DNA of 64,000 bases. Origin: Favolaschia claudopus (lineage: Eukaryota > Basidiomycota > Agaricomycetes > Agaricales > Mycenaceae). Shown piece after piece: positions 13,076 to 24,784 of this stretch. The translations under genes and the position numbers were made by a program. The DNA is taken from positions 2,666,001-2,730,000 of the forward strand of contig JAWWNJ010000007.1 of NCBI GenBank assembly GCA_037176885.1, given 5' to 3'. Below the pieces are notes generated by a model. It was not told where the DNA came from. It did not search any database and worked only from the letters and a program-made list of their open reading frames with translations. The first letter of the stretch is position 1. Each line of letters begins with the position of its first letter.

Positions 13076-13748
13076 AAGATCGGATGAATTTTTTGATAGA
13101 AAAACTTTTCCTTGCACTGATCATGAACCGAATGGTATGCGAAAGGACATGTCCTTGGAACGGTTCCTTTATGCTTTTGGTGGCAAGAATTAAATCGCGA
13201 ATGAAAGTTTCCCTGTATGCCAATATAATCCTGTCAGTGATTCCAGTGTCGCCTGCGGGCGAACGAAGACTGAGTACTGAGGATAATCAGGTGGAAGTCG
13301 AAGCCACAAAAAACCCTGAAACTAGGAAGTCAATCAACCCTGCGCGTAAAAATTCGAGGCTTTTCATGTGCGCCTCGGATGGAATTTTGTGGATCCAGCG
13401 GAATATTACCGGCACCAGTAGTAGCATAAAAATATGAAAATCTACCCTACATTTCGTATTTTTCGTCTCACGGATTCGCCACCTCAACAACTCCGATATG
13501 TCCGAATAGCCGGCCCGCGCATCTTGCCTTCCACCATCATGGTCATCCCTCCCCGGCTCACGAACGCGAGGTTCGGCCTCCCGCGCTCACAACAACCGCT
13601 TTAGAGAATTTTCTCAGCAACCCCACTGTGTCTGTAGCACCATGATCACCCGAGCGATTCGCCAGCTTTTTACCTCAGGCTGTCCCTGTACCAGTCTTCG
13701 ATGAATCAGTTCCCGACGATAGTCCGTCTGTCGGTATAACGACAGCCA
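13076..13748. other. Intergenic region between the transporter and endoglucanase genes
   Basis: No motif-bearing frame. It contains the 3' flank of the transporter gene and the promoter of the GH5 gene. Confidence 0.4.
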
Positions 13749-13756
13749 TATATAAG
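13749..13756 (+). promoter_or_regulatory. TATA box of the GH5 gene
   Basis: TATATAAG lies 43 bp before the start codon of the endoglucanase gene. The short distance fits a compact fungal promoter. Confidence 0.5.
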
Positions 13757-13798
13757 GTCTGGACCTCATGTGCATCGTCAACTTCATCGTCCGCTGCT

Positions 13799-15718
13799 AT
13801 GGTCCTCTCGTGTCTCGCGTCCTTTCTCTTCGCTGCAGCTGCCTGGGGTAAAATTATATATGCTGGGGTGAATGAGGTATGTTCAGCTATGTTTCAATGC
13901 CGCTGAGGCGGGTTCCTGGTGCTCCCAGTGTACTGGTACAAATTCTGACTGTGCTTCCACTGACAGTCCGGTGGAGAATTTGGTGTATTCGGCTCACCCG
14001 GTCAAGGCATACCCGGGACATTCGGTGTCGATTTCGCTTTCATCGACCAGGTCGGTTTCGCCTTTCCTTTCATTCCTGGACTCATGCAGAGGATGTACAC
14101 AGAGCACAGTGGATATCTTTGTGGACCAAGAACAAATCAACTTCTTCCGAGTGACGTTCCTCATGGAGAGGATGTGCCCTCTCGCCACTGGGCTTGGAGC
14201 TACTTTCAATGAAACGGTCAGTCGATCCGCAAATTTTGTTCCGATCCCCCAAAAAATGACTGACAAAATGATTTCCTCAGTATTTCTCGGAGTTTGAAGA
14301 TGCGATTAATTATATCACTGTGACAAAGGGAGCGTACGCACTTCTCGACCCGCACAATTATATGCGCTACAAGTGAGCTTTGTCCTTTGCTCCAGCCCCT
14401 GGATTGAATCTTATATGACATCCGAAGCGATCCTTCCCAGCAACCCAATAGCGGAAGCGTACGCATTCATTGCGTTCTCAGTCTCCCTGTACGCTTATGA
14501 TTCTTTTTCCTTTTAGATCATCGGCGACACTTCCGACCCCAACGCAGCAACCACTGCCCAGTTCCCAGCCTTTTGGGGAGAACTCGCCACTCGCTTTGTC
14601 GATAACCCCATGGTCGTTTTCGGAATCAACAACGAGCCCCACGACATGGTATCTCCCTTGCTTTTCAATGCTATTAGTCAGTCTCGGAAACTGATCTCGA
14701 TTTTACAGGCAACCGACCTCATCCTTAAAAACAACCAAGCCGCCATTGACGGTATCCGCGGCGCTGGCGCACCCCAGCTCATCCTCGCACCCGGAAACGG
14801 TTTCACGGGCGGCCATGCGTGGACGCAGACTACGGGCAATGGGGACGCGCCATCGAGTGATTTCATGAATATGCTTGTTGACCCGCTAAATAATACGGCG
14901 ATTGATATTCATGAGGTGCGTTCTTCCTTTCTATTGATTGTGTTGGCATGTGGGGTTTTGACGAAGCTTTGTATCCAAAGTATTTGGGTAAGTCGATTAT
15001 GACTGTTTTCGATGGCGACCGATCTGATATTCATCATGCGGTCTTTGTAGATGAAGATTTCTCTGGTTCACACGCAGAATGCACGCAACCTGGTAAATTT
15101 CGTCCAGAGATGCGCCTGCGTAGATCTTGAGCTTAGTTCAATCTTACTAGCTGCGTCCAACCTCGCTGCTCTCACCACATGGCTTCAGCAAAACAATCTC
15201 AAGTAATGTCCTTCCTTGTCCATTTTTTACTCCCAAGTATCGAACACCCTCAAAGAGCCATGATAACCGAATTCGGCGGCGGGAACAACGAAAACTGCTT
15301 CCAGGTTCGTCTATCACTTCCCCACAAAACTCTCATTCCGACTTGATACATCTAGTTCGTCTCTGACCTTCTCGAATACATGGCATCCAACGACGTCTAC
15401 ATCGGCTGGGCTGCCTGGGCCGCTGGTCCATTCTGGGGCACAAACACCGCGTGTTGTGGCGCTGATACGGGGAGTCTGGAACCGGGCCAGAATAATGATT
15501 TAGGGCAGCCTGAGTGCGTTTAGAGGTTTACTTCTCTGAGACTTGAGGAATCCTGAACTTGTCTTGCAGTGCTTTCTCGACTGTGTGGGCGAATGCTATT
15601 CGGCCGAATATTCCTGTTGGTGAGTTGAAATGGGTCTTGAAACCTATTGCGTTGTTTCGTATTGATATGGTCGTATATAGCGGATCTCAAGAGGAGCGGA
15701 GTTTCGAGCTTGAGTTGA
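13799..15718 (+). CDS. Glycoside hydrolase family 5 endo-beta-1,4-glucanase (secreted)
   Basis: It hydrolyses internal beta-1,4 bonds of cellulose outside the cell. The protein begins with a signal peptide (MVLSCLASFLFAAAAWG) followed by KIIYAGVNE and GGEFGVFGSPGQGIPGTFG, typical of fungal GH5 subfamily 5 enzymes. FFRVTFLMERM, then LLDPHNYMRY follow. The acid/base glutamate is in GINNEPHDM and the nucleophile glutamate in MITEFGGGNNE; WAAWAAGPFWG follows near the C terminus. About 12 exons join in frame, including a 7-nt microexon TATTTGG at 14981-14987 that links IDIHE to DEDFSGSHAECTQP. No CBM1 is present at either end, so it is a single-domain enzyme of about 340 residues. All visible catalytic residues are kept. 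Confidence 0.93.
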
Positions 15719-16042
15719 GTGGAATGAACGCTGAAGATTTATGTAAAATGTGTACAATTAGTGCGGGGAAATGATGATTAGTATTGAACGGATGTTGGAA
15801 ACTTCATGTCGCCGGAGGTGACCGACGCCGCCACGACTATATCATTTAATCGGACAACAGACCAGCCAAAAGACACTTGTGCCGCAACGCCCGGCAAGAC
15901 GGGACGTGAAGCAAGTGCTCGGCTGCTCGGCTTGCTGCCAGCTTCGATCGGCATGATTCGGCATCCAATGGTTGGATTTCATACCGGGCCAAGTCAACTT
16001 GGTACTACCAAGACTATAGCGCCGAGTAACTTGCTCTCAACC

Positions 16043-16667
16043 ATGACAGTCTCGCCGTACCCCAGCAAGATGCTCATGAAGAGGGCAGTCCGAGTCTCCC
16101 GTAAGTCCCAATCTGAGAATCGAACTTACCTCATGACTTACCTGAATGTTACTGCTTTCCAGACACTTCGAGCAACGCCTTCACCGTCGGGCTCGCCGGC
16201 CTCGGTATCTGCCTGTTCTCACTGATCGTCTTATTTTGCTTCTTGCGTTTGGTGGCCAGACGGCGGCAACCGAGACTAGTTGAACTTGATAGCACACGTG
16301 CGGGAAGTCGAAAACCCATAATCCACGACGTTTATCTGGATTTCGACGAAAGTCCAAAATTCTGGGAGGATATGATGGTAGTGTGCTTACGGTTTGCGAG
16401 TTCTGCGATTTTTCTGACTTCAACAATTAGCCTCTGTCAATCCAGATCCCTCCTTCCGACCAGGCCAAGTTGATGTCTTCTGCTGACTCGGATACTGAAT
16501 GGTGTTCACCCGGGGTAATCATGGCCATGCCATGTATTCAGACACTAGAGAGCATCGGAATTAATGAAGCGGATGCGCATAACGGGCAGCATCTTCCTCA
16601 TCTTGAGCTCGGAATCGCGGATAGTGTTAGAATCTTAGAACAAATCACGAAAACCCTGAATGATTGA
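16043..16667 (+). CDS. Predicted single-pass membrane protein, unknown function
   Basis: Three exons join in frame: a short N-terminal part from the ATG at 16043 (MTVSPYPSKMLMKRAVRVS); an exon with one clear membrane segment, AFTVGLAGLGICLFSLIVLF, followed by a basic stop-transfer stretch RLVARRRQPR; and a C-terminal exon starting PLSIQIPPSDQAK. Introns are about 16102-16162 and 16378-16431, both GT-AG. The positive-inside rule predicts a cytosolic C terminus. The frame is open back to an ATG at 15806, so the start could be earlier. I do not recognise the family. Its promoter would overlap the 3' end of the GH5 gene, which ends 325 bp upstream. Confidence 0.5.
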
Positions 16668-16836
16668 TTCCACGGACCACATGTGCCTGAGTGCCGAATT
16701 TGCGAACTATGGAAAACAAATAACCTTTTCCACTTCGAAGCCGTGATAAATTTGTTCCAATGCCTACGCGACCCTGCCATCAACAAAGTTAAACGAAGGG
16801 GCACGTGGTTCGAAATCGTCTTGTCTCCGAACTACC

Positions 16837-17642
16837 ATGCCGCCCAAGAGCGTCGTCCTCACACCCGACCAGCGTGCCATCTGCCGCGTCAGATACCGTC
16901 ACGTCGCAACTTACATGGACCCAGGTAATCTGTTCGCTTCGTTTGAACCTCTTTCCGAACTTCGAGCGTCCGGGCTGAGAGTCTGAGCCTCATCACTCAA
17001 ACGTTACTTATCGCTGCCCAGGCCCTCAACCACTGACACCAAACGACCGCATCTGTCAAGCCATCGCTGCACACTACAAAAACGGCACCAACCTCGAACA
17101 CGGCTCGGAATACTCTCCCTTGCTGTTTCCTTTTGGCAACAAACGCGCTGTGAGCCGGCATGTGAATAAGGGAGGCCCGAAAACGGTTGAGGTGGATAGG
17201 GAGATTGCGGTGGCCTGGGTGGTAACGAGACCAGAAGGGCAGAGAGGGGAGATTTTGGCATTGTTGGGGTTGGATGGCGAGGATGGTGGTGATGGCGAGG
17301 GGGGAGGGGAGCCTGGGGATGCGGATGGGGATGATTCGAAGGTTGGGGTCAAGAGTGAGATCAAGGAGGAGGAGGGAGGGGATTCGAAGGTCGGGATCAA
17401 AGATGAAGAGGACGAGGTGGATGTTAAGAAGGAAGAAGGTACTGGTCAACGGCTATTAGGTCTCGGGAAACGAAAGCTCGAGGAGGTTGAGGGCAAGGCG
17501 AATGTTGTAAGTCATTGCCCATTCTGTCAAGGATCAGGGTAACTCCTTCCTCGCAAAGGTTTCGAAGCGCACGAAGGGTGCAGCGACATCTACGGTGAAG
17601 GCGGAAGAACAGGACGTGAAAATCAAACCCGAAGTGGCTTGA
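16837..17642 (+). CDS. Acidic, probably nuclear protein with repeated sumoylation-type motifs
   Basis: Three exons: MPPKSVVLTPDQRAICRVRY, then GPQPLTPNDRICQAIAAHYK, then the tail VSKRTKGAATSTVKAEEQ. The first 110 residues look globular. The next 90 are very acidic and contain VKSE, IKDE, VKKE, VKAE and IKPE, five matches to the psi-K-x-E sumoylation consensus, together with basic KRK and SKRTK stretches that could be nuclear signals. I do not recognise a named family. It converges with the PARG-like gene, the two stops lying only 140 bp apart. Start chosen at the first ATG of the N-terminal exon. Confidence 0.7.
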
Positions 17643-17781
17643 GTGTATATTTGTAAACAAGAAAAAGCTCAAAAGATTGTATATAGCGTAGCATGTAGTT
17701 CAACCAGTCACCGCATCTTCCGTAGTATTGTGGAAGGAAATTGAAGTAAACGTGCAGAGAGAATACGGGGAAGCTCGTGAA

Positions 17782-19310
17782 CTATGAAGACGCGCCGCTC
17801 AAAGCTGATGTTATCGTCTCGAACGCAGTCAATCTCCCCTGATCGGTCGGCCCCATTCCTCTTAACACTCCGATTACGCGTTCAACGCGCCACTGTTGAC
17901 TCAAAGCTTGAGATGTGAATCGCCGGAAAGCTCGTGCAAAGGAGTCATTCTATATACAAGTTTGAACCAAACGATCAACAAAGAGGGAGCGAGATCGCGG
18001 CGCACCTTATCACAGACAAAATCAAGTCGCACCCCAGCCAAAGCCGCCGCGCCCCACTGAATCACACTCTTGATCTCGCGGTTCCCGCCAAACGCACCGC
18101 AGCCCCAATGGCCGGTTACAATCGGATTATACGGCGGGTCACCGGAGGCAAACGCAGTGTACGCTTTGGTTAGCTCGCGATCGACATTCCCGGGCAGGAG
18201 ATCTGGTGTCGAGGCAGCCACATCGTAGCTGTCTAGCTCGAGCGCGTCCATAAAGAGCATCGTACGCCGTCGCCTGCTACCCGGCGGGACGATGCTGCGG
18301 AGTTCCGCTGTGCGGCCGTATCCAGATATCTCAACGACTGCTTCGCAGCCACGCAGGACGAGCACTTCGTTGGGTTGCAGAGGAGGGGTGAGAAGTTTTG
18401 CAGGGAGCGTTTGAGGGGTGCAGCCGATGTGCACCTCTTCTTGGGATGCGGTGCGGCCGAAGCCGATGTGCGAGTTGGCAGAGATGACACATGCACCGGA
18501 GGGTATGCCGAGGAGTGTGAGAGAGACGGAGGGGTTTTCGACGTCCGTGATGGATATTGGGGCAAATAGTAGGGACGGGGGAATGGACGGGGTGTGTGGT
18601 GCGGCGTGCAGGGTGAATAAGATTGGAGAAGAGAGAATGTCAATGCGTTCGAAGAAGGTGAATAACGCGGTCAGATATGCATTGACTGCTTTAGGATGTG
18701 GTTGCTCGCTGGAGAACCAGATGTGTAGATCTTGAGAGTTGTCTTTGTCACCGGGTAATTCAGGTAGAGTGCATAGAAACTGATGAACAAGAAGACATGC
18801 AATCTGTCTAGAGGAACATTTCAGTGAAGGATTACCGCTGCTTAATGCAGTGAGTCGTCCTTCAGGGAAAAGAGTCGGCATTTCCAACGCAACTTCGACA
18901 CAGCGAGCCCAGGCAGTATTTTGGAAGAAGCGATCATCCTTGTATTGAGTGTCAAGGAAGTTTCGTAGAAACCCATTGTCTGAGTCTCTCCGTCCGCGCA
19001 ATGTTACAGCGATCGTGTCGAGAATGTCAATGAGGTCTGCAGAGGACTTCGCTGGGGGAGTCAGGATCTGGAGGAGGATTCCCCAGAACGGAATAGGGGC
19101 GTCGGTTTGAGTATCAGTAAGACTAAATCTGTCGAGTACAAGAGTCTCTGGTGAGCTGGGCAGCTGGAGCATGACGGTGGAGAAAGCCTGAGGTGGCAGT
19201 GAGGCAGCAAATCCAAACAAGCGTGACATCATGCACGTGGTGTGATTGCTGGCATCTGTGACTCCGGTTCGGCTTGGGTTCGGCTGCACTTCGGCTGCGG
19301 TCCGATTCAT
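17782..19310 (-). CDS. Poly(ADP-ribose) glycohydrolase (PARG)-like protein
   Basis: PARG removes ADP-ribose chains from modified proteins. The long first exon gives an N-terminal helical region (residues 1-240) and then the macrodomain-like catalytic part. SHIGFGRTASQEEVHIGC (about 280-297) carries the paired catalytic glutamates in QEE; ELTKAYTAF and VTGHWGCGAFGG (about 398-409) are the other PARG signatures. A GT-AG intron (about 17999-17946) joins RLDFVCDK to NDSFARAFRRFTSQALSQQW, giving about 510 residues and a stop at 17782. Reading through the intron would give an earlier stop at 17901, but the spliced tail matches the family better. The usual glycine triplet before QEE is reduced to IGFG here, so activity is not certain. 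Confidence 0.88.
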
Positions 19311-20132
19311 TTCTGACCAGACCAGACCTGTCTGCGTAAGACCTCGTCGCCTCGAAGATCTAAGTATGTACCCCCACGTTGACTCAACGTTGCATCTGGA
19401 CTAGCTTAACTGGCACAACTATACTCTATCCTTCACTCATGTCCTCGCCTGCTGTGCTCGCTCGCGTCCGCAATTGGTGTCATTTTTTCGACCGGAGGTT
19501 TCTTGGCAGAGGGCTGCTGGCGGTTCAGATTGGAAATGTCGGTCGCGCTCAGATGTGGTCCTTCCATCGACATGCAGGTAAAAATTCTGCCTTGGGAGTT
19601 ATGAGTGCCCGGGAGATTTATTTCTGTTACAGCCCGAACGGAATTGCAGTCTCATGATGAACTAGCCAACGACAGTGCAAGAAGTACAGCCAGTAAGAAT
19701 GCCAGGATATACGCACGTCGAAGGAAATCGAGTATGTCGCATTCTAATTTCTTCGGTCTTTTTGCGGAACCTCACAACCGCACAGAGAAACCAGTGGTCA
19801 GGGAAGGCGGCAGTGTCATACAGCAAGGTAGGGTCGCGCATCTCTGAATCGAAAACAGCTACACTTATTCCGATACGATTCACATGCAGACGAGCTTTCA
19901 ACCGACTCTAGAGGACTACTCGCGGCGGGGTTCTCGTTGGCCGGGAAAAGTGTGTTGTTTTGTGCTCTAGATAATTGTTGCATCTAGAACTACTAACATC
20001 CGATATAGGGGAGGGCGCACAGAATAGCCCTAGAGAGAATCTAGTGTGCCGGAGCTTTCATTGACACGATCATTCATGTACAATATGGAGTCTGACCTCG
20101 TCAGTTACCCTCCTCTTATGTCACTATGGAAG
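19311..20132. other. Intergenic region, possible small unresolved gene
   Basis: A plus-strand ATG at 19440 opens a basic reading frame (MSSPAVLARVRNWCHFFDRR) ending at a GTAAAA donor, and further AG-bounded pieces follow up to 19930. I could not join them into a recognisable protein. The rest shows no clear feature. Confidence 0.25.
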
Positions 20133-22639
20133 TCAGAGCGAAACACCGGCTTCCTCCAAACGCAAAGAATTCAAAAACTGAACCTGCTCCTCCCGAAAGT
20201 TCTCTGCCGTGATATTGATACCGCTGTCGAAAAAAAAAGTCAACACCGGCTTGGACCCTTCTTCCGATACCGTGTTCCACTTCGGCCAGTAGATAGCTAT
20301 ATTCGCAGACGAATGCTTAGCCGGGACGTTTGGATTCAGTGTGTTGATGAAATTGACTTGAACTTGTCAGAAAGTATTCATTCATCCGATGAGTCAATTC
20401 ACCTATGGCATCAACGCCCATACTTGTTTCGCTCGATAAATCCGGAGGGAACCAGATGAGAATATCACTTCCATGGTAGGCACCCAAAGCCGACGCCGTT
20501 TTTCCACGTTTGTTCACTTCAATTTTCTCAGTGATAAGATATACTGCGACGCAAACAGAACTTACACCAGCCCCAGACATTTTGGGTTTGCGAGGCATGC
20601 TCCAAAAACAATCGTCGCGGCGCGGTAATTTCTAGGTCGCCCTGAAACGCGGAGATTCTCTTGTATTGGGGTCTAAAGGTCATAATTCAGAAATCAGGAG
20701 AGGTAAACTAAACGGTGGCCGGAGGCCTGAGTCACCAACTTACGTCAGTTCGTAGGCAGCTCCAGTGTTGAACGGAGAGCCCTGCCGGTACGTCAAGTTA
20801 AATTTCTCCTGCCTGAACTTTGAAAGAGCGCACCTGGGTCGAATCCTGTGGATATAAACGGCGAAGTTTTTGAATCTCGTTGGCCGAAGAGGCTGGTAAA
20901 AGGCTATCGCAAAATAAGCAACGATCTCGAGAAACTTCGAGTCGAAGAAATGATAACTCACTTGAAATGCACATAATCCAGGAACTCTTCTGCCGAACTA
21001 CAGTTTTTCAGTAGCAGCTCCGATTGCGCCTTCCATATACGCACGTAATGTTCAAGGTTGAATATGAGAACAAGCTGAACGGAATCTCTTAGCTCAATTA
21101 AAGAAATATATGAACCAGTCACATACGTTCCTTCGTCATCGTTCATACCCGACATAACAGGTACCTGCCAATGTCCTTGTCAATGGACTGAATAACACCC
21201 TCGATCAATCAAGTCTGTCCTCACCTTAGCATACAGCCCCTGAGAAATCGAAGCAAACGGGTCCCGCTGTACCACATCGCCGTCGATACGAGGAAGCCAG
21301 GTTAAATTCAAACTTCGATACGAAAAGAAATTGGAAGTTTTGTTGACGCTGGCCATAAGGGATTCGAAAGGAACTTCACGAAGACAGTTCAAAGTGTCCG
21401 CCGACGAGGCACAGTCATGGCTCTCCACTAGTGCGTCGTAGTCGGCTTGGCCGTCAGCGAGAGAAGGAATATGAATCGCAGGTCCGGATTGCTGGTTCAG
21501 GTTTCTTGAGTGAGAGTCATGAATGAGGGTAAAGTTGTTACCTGAACAAGGCCATGGAATAGCTCATGGGAATCATGTTTATTGTATAGAGCAAGAAAGG
21601 AGAGCGACATCGATCCGGCGCTTTGCCCGCCACTGTTAAACAATGATCGTGTGAACGGTTTGCCTACTGAAGTTTCGTATGAAGGATAGTTACATTACCA
21701 CTCTGGATGGGTCCCCGCCGAATGCGGAGATGTGTTTCTGTACCCATTTGAGGGCGAAGATCTCTGTGAATTCTCGCGTCATCAATAGTCAGGCAACAGA
21801 AAAATATATCGCACGATCTCGAAATCCAAGATTACTGATTCCCGCAGCAGCGACTTCTTTTCCCGCCAGAAATCCAAAGGCTTGAACAGAAAGAGCTCCC
21901 AAAATGGAATAGATCAGGTTTGTTATGGTACTCACCGCTCACGCGATAGTTCGGAGTAACGATGATCACTGGTTCCTTGGTCTCAATTGAACGTCTGAGC
22001 ATGGGCGTCACGTCGACGTCGCGGCTATTCCCCAGCTGAAATCCGCCTGCACAAAAGAGTATAGTGAGCCAGACGTTTAGCAGGCTAGTCTGAGATGAAG
22101 CCCGTGCCTCCATAAATCCACTGTTAGACGCTCAAAATGACTTCCAAATGTATGGTACGCTGAAACGTTACTCACGACAAAGACGGGAAGCTTCTTGCTA
22201 CCTTCCAATAACTTGGGCTTGAATATGTTGAGCGTAAGACCTGACACCATTCAGACACATAGGAAATTGAAAGATTGGCCGTGGAAATGGCTGACAGTCC
22301 TCAGAGATCGACGGGTAACTGGGGCCGGTGTAGAACACATCTTGCGGAGTGAGGGATTGTTGGGGGCAAGCTGGGCCAAATTCAGTCGCATTTTGAATGC
22401 CATGCAGGTGAGCAGGTATCCGGGGGTTTTCAAAGCGGCCGCTGCGTGCGATTCAGTATGCGAACTTTCCTGTTGGTCCGCACTTACGCTTGCGCAAATG
22501 GAACACCCAGAAATTGGGTCAAGTTGCCGGATTCAAAGCCTCGAAACGTTCCATAAGGCAGAGAAACGGTTGGAGCGGCAGCGTTCGTGAGGCGAGCGAG
22601 TAACAACAGAAGAAACGGCAGAAGAGGATGAGCAAACAT
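20133..22639 (-). CDS. Secreted type-B carboxylesterase/lipase
   Basis: An alpha/beta-hydrolase of the carboxylesterase type-B family, probably cleaving esters outside the cell. It starts with a signal peptide (MFAHPLLPFLLLLLARLTNA) followed by PTVSLPYGTFRG. Family marks appear in order: FLGVPFAQA, SEDCLTLNIF, WIYGGGFQLGN (oxyanion region), DPSRVVIGGQSAGS with the nucleophile serine in GQSAG instead of the commoner GESAG, MNDDEGTLFS with the acidic triad member, and LGAYHGSDILIWF with the catalytic histidine. Over a dozen exons join in frame to a stop at 20133. One intron has a GC donor (about 22106). A TATA box lies 36 bp upstream of the start. No disruption was seen. Confidence 0.93.
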
Positions 22640-22674
22640 GTCCGGGTATGAGGCCAGAGGAACTTGTTCGTCCA

Positions 22675-22680
22675 CTTATA
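22675..22680 (-). promoter_or_regulatory. TATA box of the carboxylesterase gene
   Basis: TATAAG on the minus strand, within the palindrome ACTTATAAGT, lies 36 bp upstream of the ATG. Confidence 0.45.
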
Positions 22681-23067
22681 AGTGCGCGACTTGCTTCCTA
22701 TTTGGGGCTGAAAGCATCGGACAAGCCGACGCGTGAGGCGATTCCGGCGGAAGCGCCGGTAGGCAGACTGCCAGGAACGCCGGGTTCAAGGACTCTTGGA
22801 AGATTATCAAATCTTGTGCATGCCGAGGTGACGCGACTGTGAGCACATGGCATGTTGCGGCTCCAACGCGTGCTTCGAATTTATGGAGAATTTGAACGTG
22901 AAAGAATCGGGCGGCGGGAGTTGAGAGCGTTGCCAGTGATCGCCATGATTCATGTTCGGAATACTATTCATGCACTGATTCCGATTCGCGAATTAGGATT
23001 CATGAGGAAGCTACAATCGATGCAGCAAACACCAATAATCGCCCGACACTGAATGGTCGCAGGTTCG

Positions 23068-23848
23068 TTACAACTTGGTTTCCGACGGCTGCATTTTGAT
23101 ATGCACTCCCGAAGCAATTAGCCGGTGGTTTGTAGCACTCCATATCTACAAAACGAACAGTCATATGGGATTGAAGGGAAATGCAAGATGAAGGAGCATC
23201 ACGCACCTCTGTTCGGGCAGACACCGTCCGAGAGCCGACAGTGAGGGTTGTATTCACAATGCGTAGAGTCTCTCCACTACAAGGCAGAGTCAAGATCGGA
23301 ATCAAGTTCTTCGGGGAGAGAGTTTTCACTTACAGCGCCGCAGGGGCGTGGTAGACAACGTTGAGCGATTGAGAGACGGTGAACACATCTGGTTGTAGGA
23401 TCCAGAGACAGAGGCCAGAACATCTATTGGCGGGTTTCGTGGAAGTGAGCTATTGGATTGAAGCAGGAAAAAAAAACCCCGAGTCTGGCTTGACTTACAA
23501 GTCGATAAGAAATGCCGAACACCCTCCGTGGACGCTCCCTCCACCGTTAAGCATATCTGCACAATAATATCATGATTGCAAGTAGAAATTTGACCGGCGC
23601 AAACAGAGAAATACATGAACGATACCTTCGGCTACGACGATCTCGCAAACCAGCCTGCCCTCCCTCTTCAGCGGCTCCTCAGCTTTACTGTCCAAGGAGG
23701 CATGGGTAACCACTAGTCGCTGAATTATGGAATCTCCGAAGACGGTCTTCCCTTGTTCTATCCTTTGCTGGCGATGCTTTGCGAAGTACCGTGGAATGTC
23801 GGTGAAGTACTTCATCAGCTCAGGGTCAAGATTCCCTGAAATCGGCAT
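23068..23848 (-). CDS. PaaI/ACOT13-type hotdog-fold thioesterase
   Basis: Predicted to hydrolyse acyl-CoA thioesters. Four introns join in frame from the ATG at 23848 (MPISGNLDPELMKYFTDIPR). The core is DMLNGGGSVHGGCSAFLIDL, whose N-x-x-G-x-x-HGG pattern is the hotdog thioesterase active-site helix, followed by CSGLCLWI, VSQSLNVVYHAPAALGETLR and the strand VGSRTVSARTEIW. The end HRLIASGVHIKMQPSETKL is typical. Length is about 190 residues. An in-frame ATG at 23938 would add 30 residues; I prefer the internal start because homologs usually begin close to this point. The stop lies about 430 bp upstream of the carboxylesterase start, both genes on the same strand. Confidence 0.85.
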
Positions 23849-24784
23849 TGCGGTGGGCCGCCGTGGGCGCCTTTGAAAGTCGTCGAACGGAAAGAGGTGG
23901 ACACGAAAAAGCGAGCTGGCAGCGGCCATCACGGACATTGACGTGCATCACCAAATATGTCCAATCCATCAAAGGACCCCGTAACACTGCCGATCTTTTC
24001 CCAGGCTGTGACGCGCCGCCAAAGGGCCTTCGTAGGGTCTCCCAGCCCAGCGCGCCCGCCGTTGGCGTTTCGTAGGCTATCAACTCGCATCGAAGGCGCT
24101 ACGCAGTCATCTCCTAGGCTATCGACCGGCCCTGAATCCTCTCTGTGTCTGACATCTCCACATCTTGCTGGCGCCTTCTGTTCTCAAACTCGGTGGTCCT
24201 CTTGGTTCCTACGAAGCTGGCAGTACTTTCTCTACTCTTCCTCGCACCTATGTTAAAATCCTGCATGGTGGCTCCACGCCGGTGCCGCACTTGCGAAGCA
24301 TCGGAACAAATTCGGCCTGACAATCTTATTTGCGAGGCGCGACAGCGGCAACTCACGATATAGCTACGCAAGTTGCTACCGCCGCCACTTTTCTTCAATG
24401 GGTATCACTTATATCTTGACTGTGCGGAGAATGATATCCGCCCCGAGCCACCTTCACCGAAAATTCTCACCCCGCCGCCGGTGCGCGCGAGAGGACGACC
24501 TGGCGGCCCTGGCCGCCGCATTTTAGAAGAAACTGTAGCCCACCTGATGACTTGCTACTACTATGGCACTCTCTAAGTTATTGGCCGAGCTGGCGCTCTC
24601 GTCGAGGATGTACCGCTCCAGGATGATTTCGAATTTGCTGCTCATCTACAACATTCGAGGCCCAGGAGAACAAACGAATAGACAATACTGTTGCAATCAG
24701 CACTGTTGACTCTGCTTCTGCCCCCGACAGCTGGGGAAGTAGTTTCCTTCGCGTCGACGCGTCCGAGATCCCGACCTCAGCGCC
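23849..24784. other. Intergenic region leading into transposon relics
   Basis: No supported gene. The right part (about 24400-24780) reads like decayed coding sequence upstream of the transposon fragment, with stops in all frames. Confidence 0.4.

Noticed and set aside
13799..17642. Metabolic gene cluster of the plus-strand genes
   Set aside because: The genes have unrelated roles; shared strand and closeness are not evidence of a pathway.
17901..17945. Stop at 17901 as end of the PARG-like gene
   Set aside because: This needs retention of a good GT-AG intron; the spliced version continues with a family-like C terminus to 17782.
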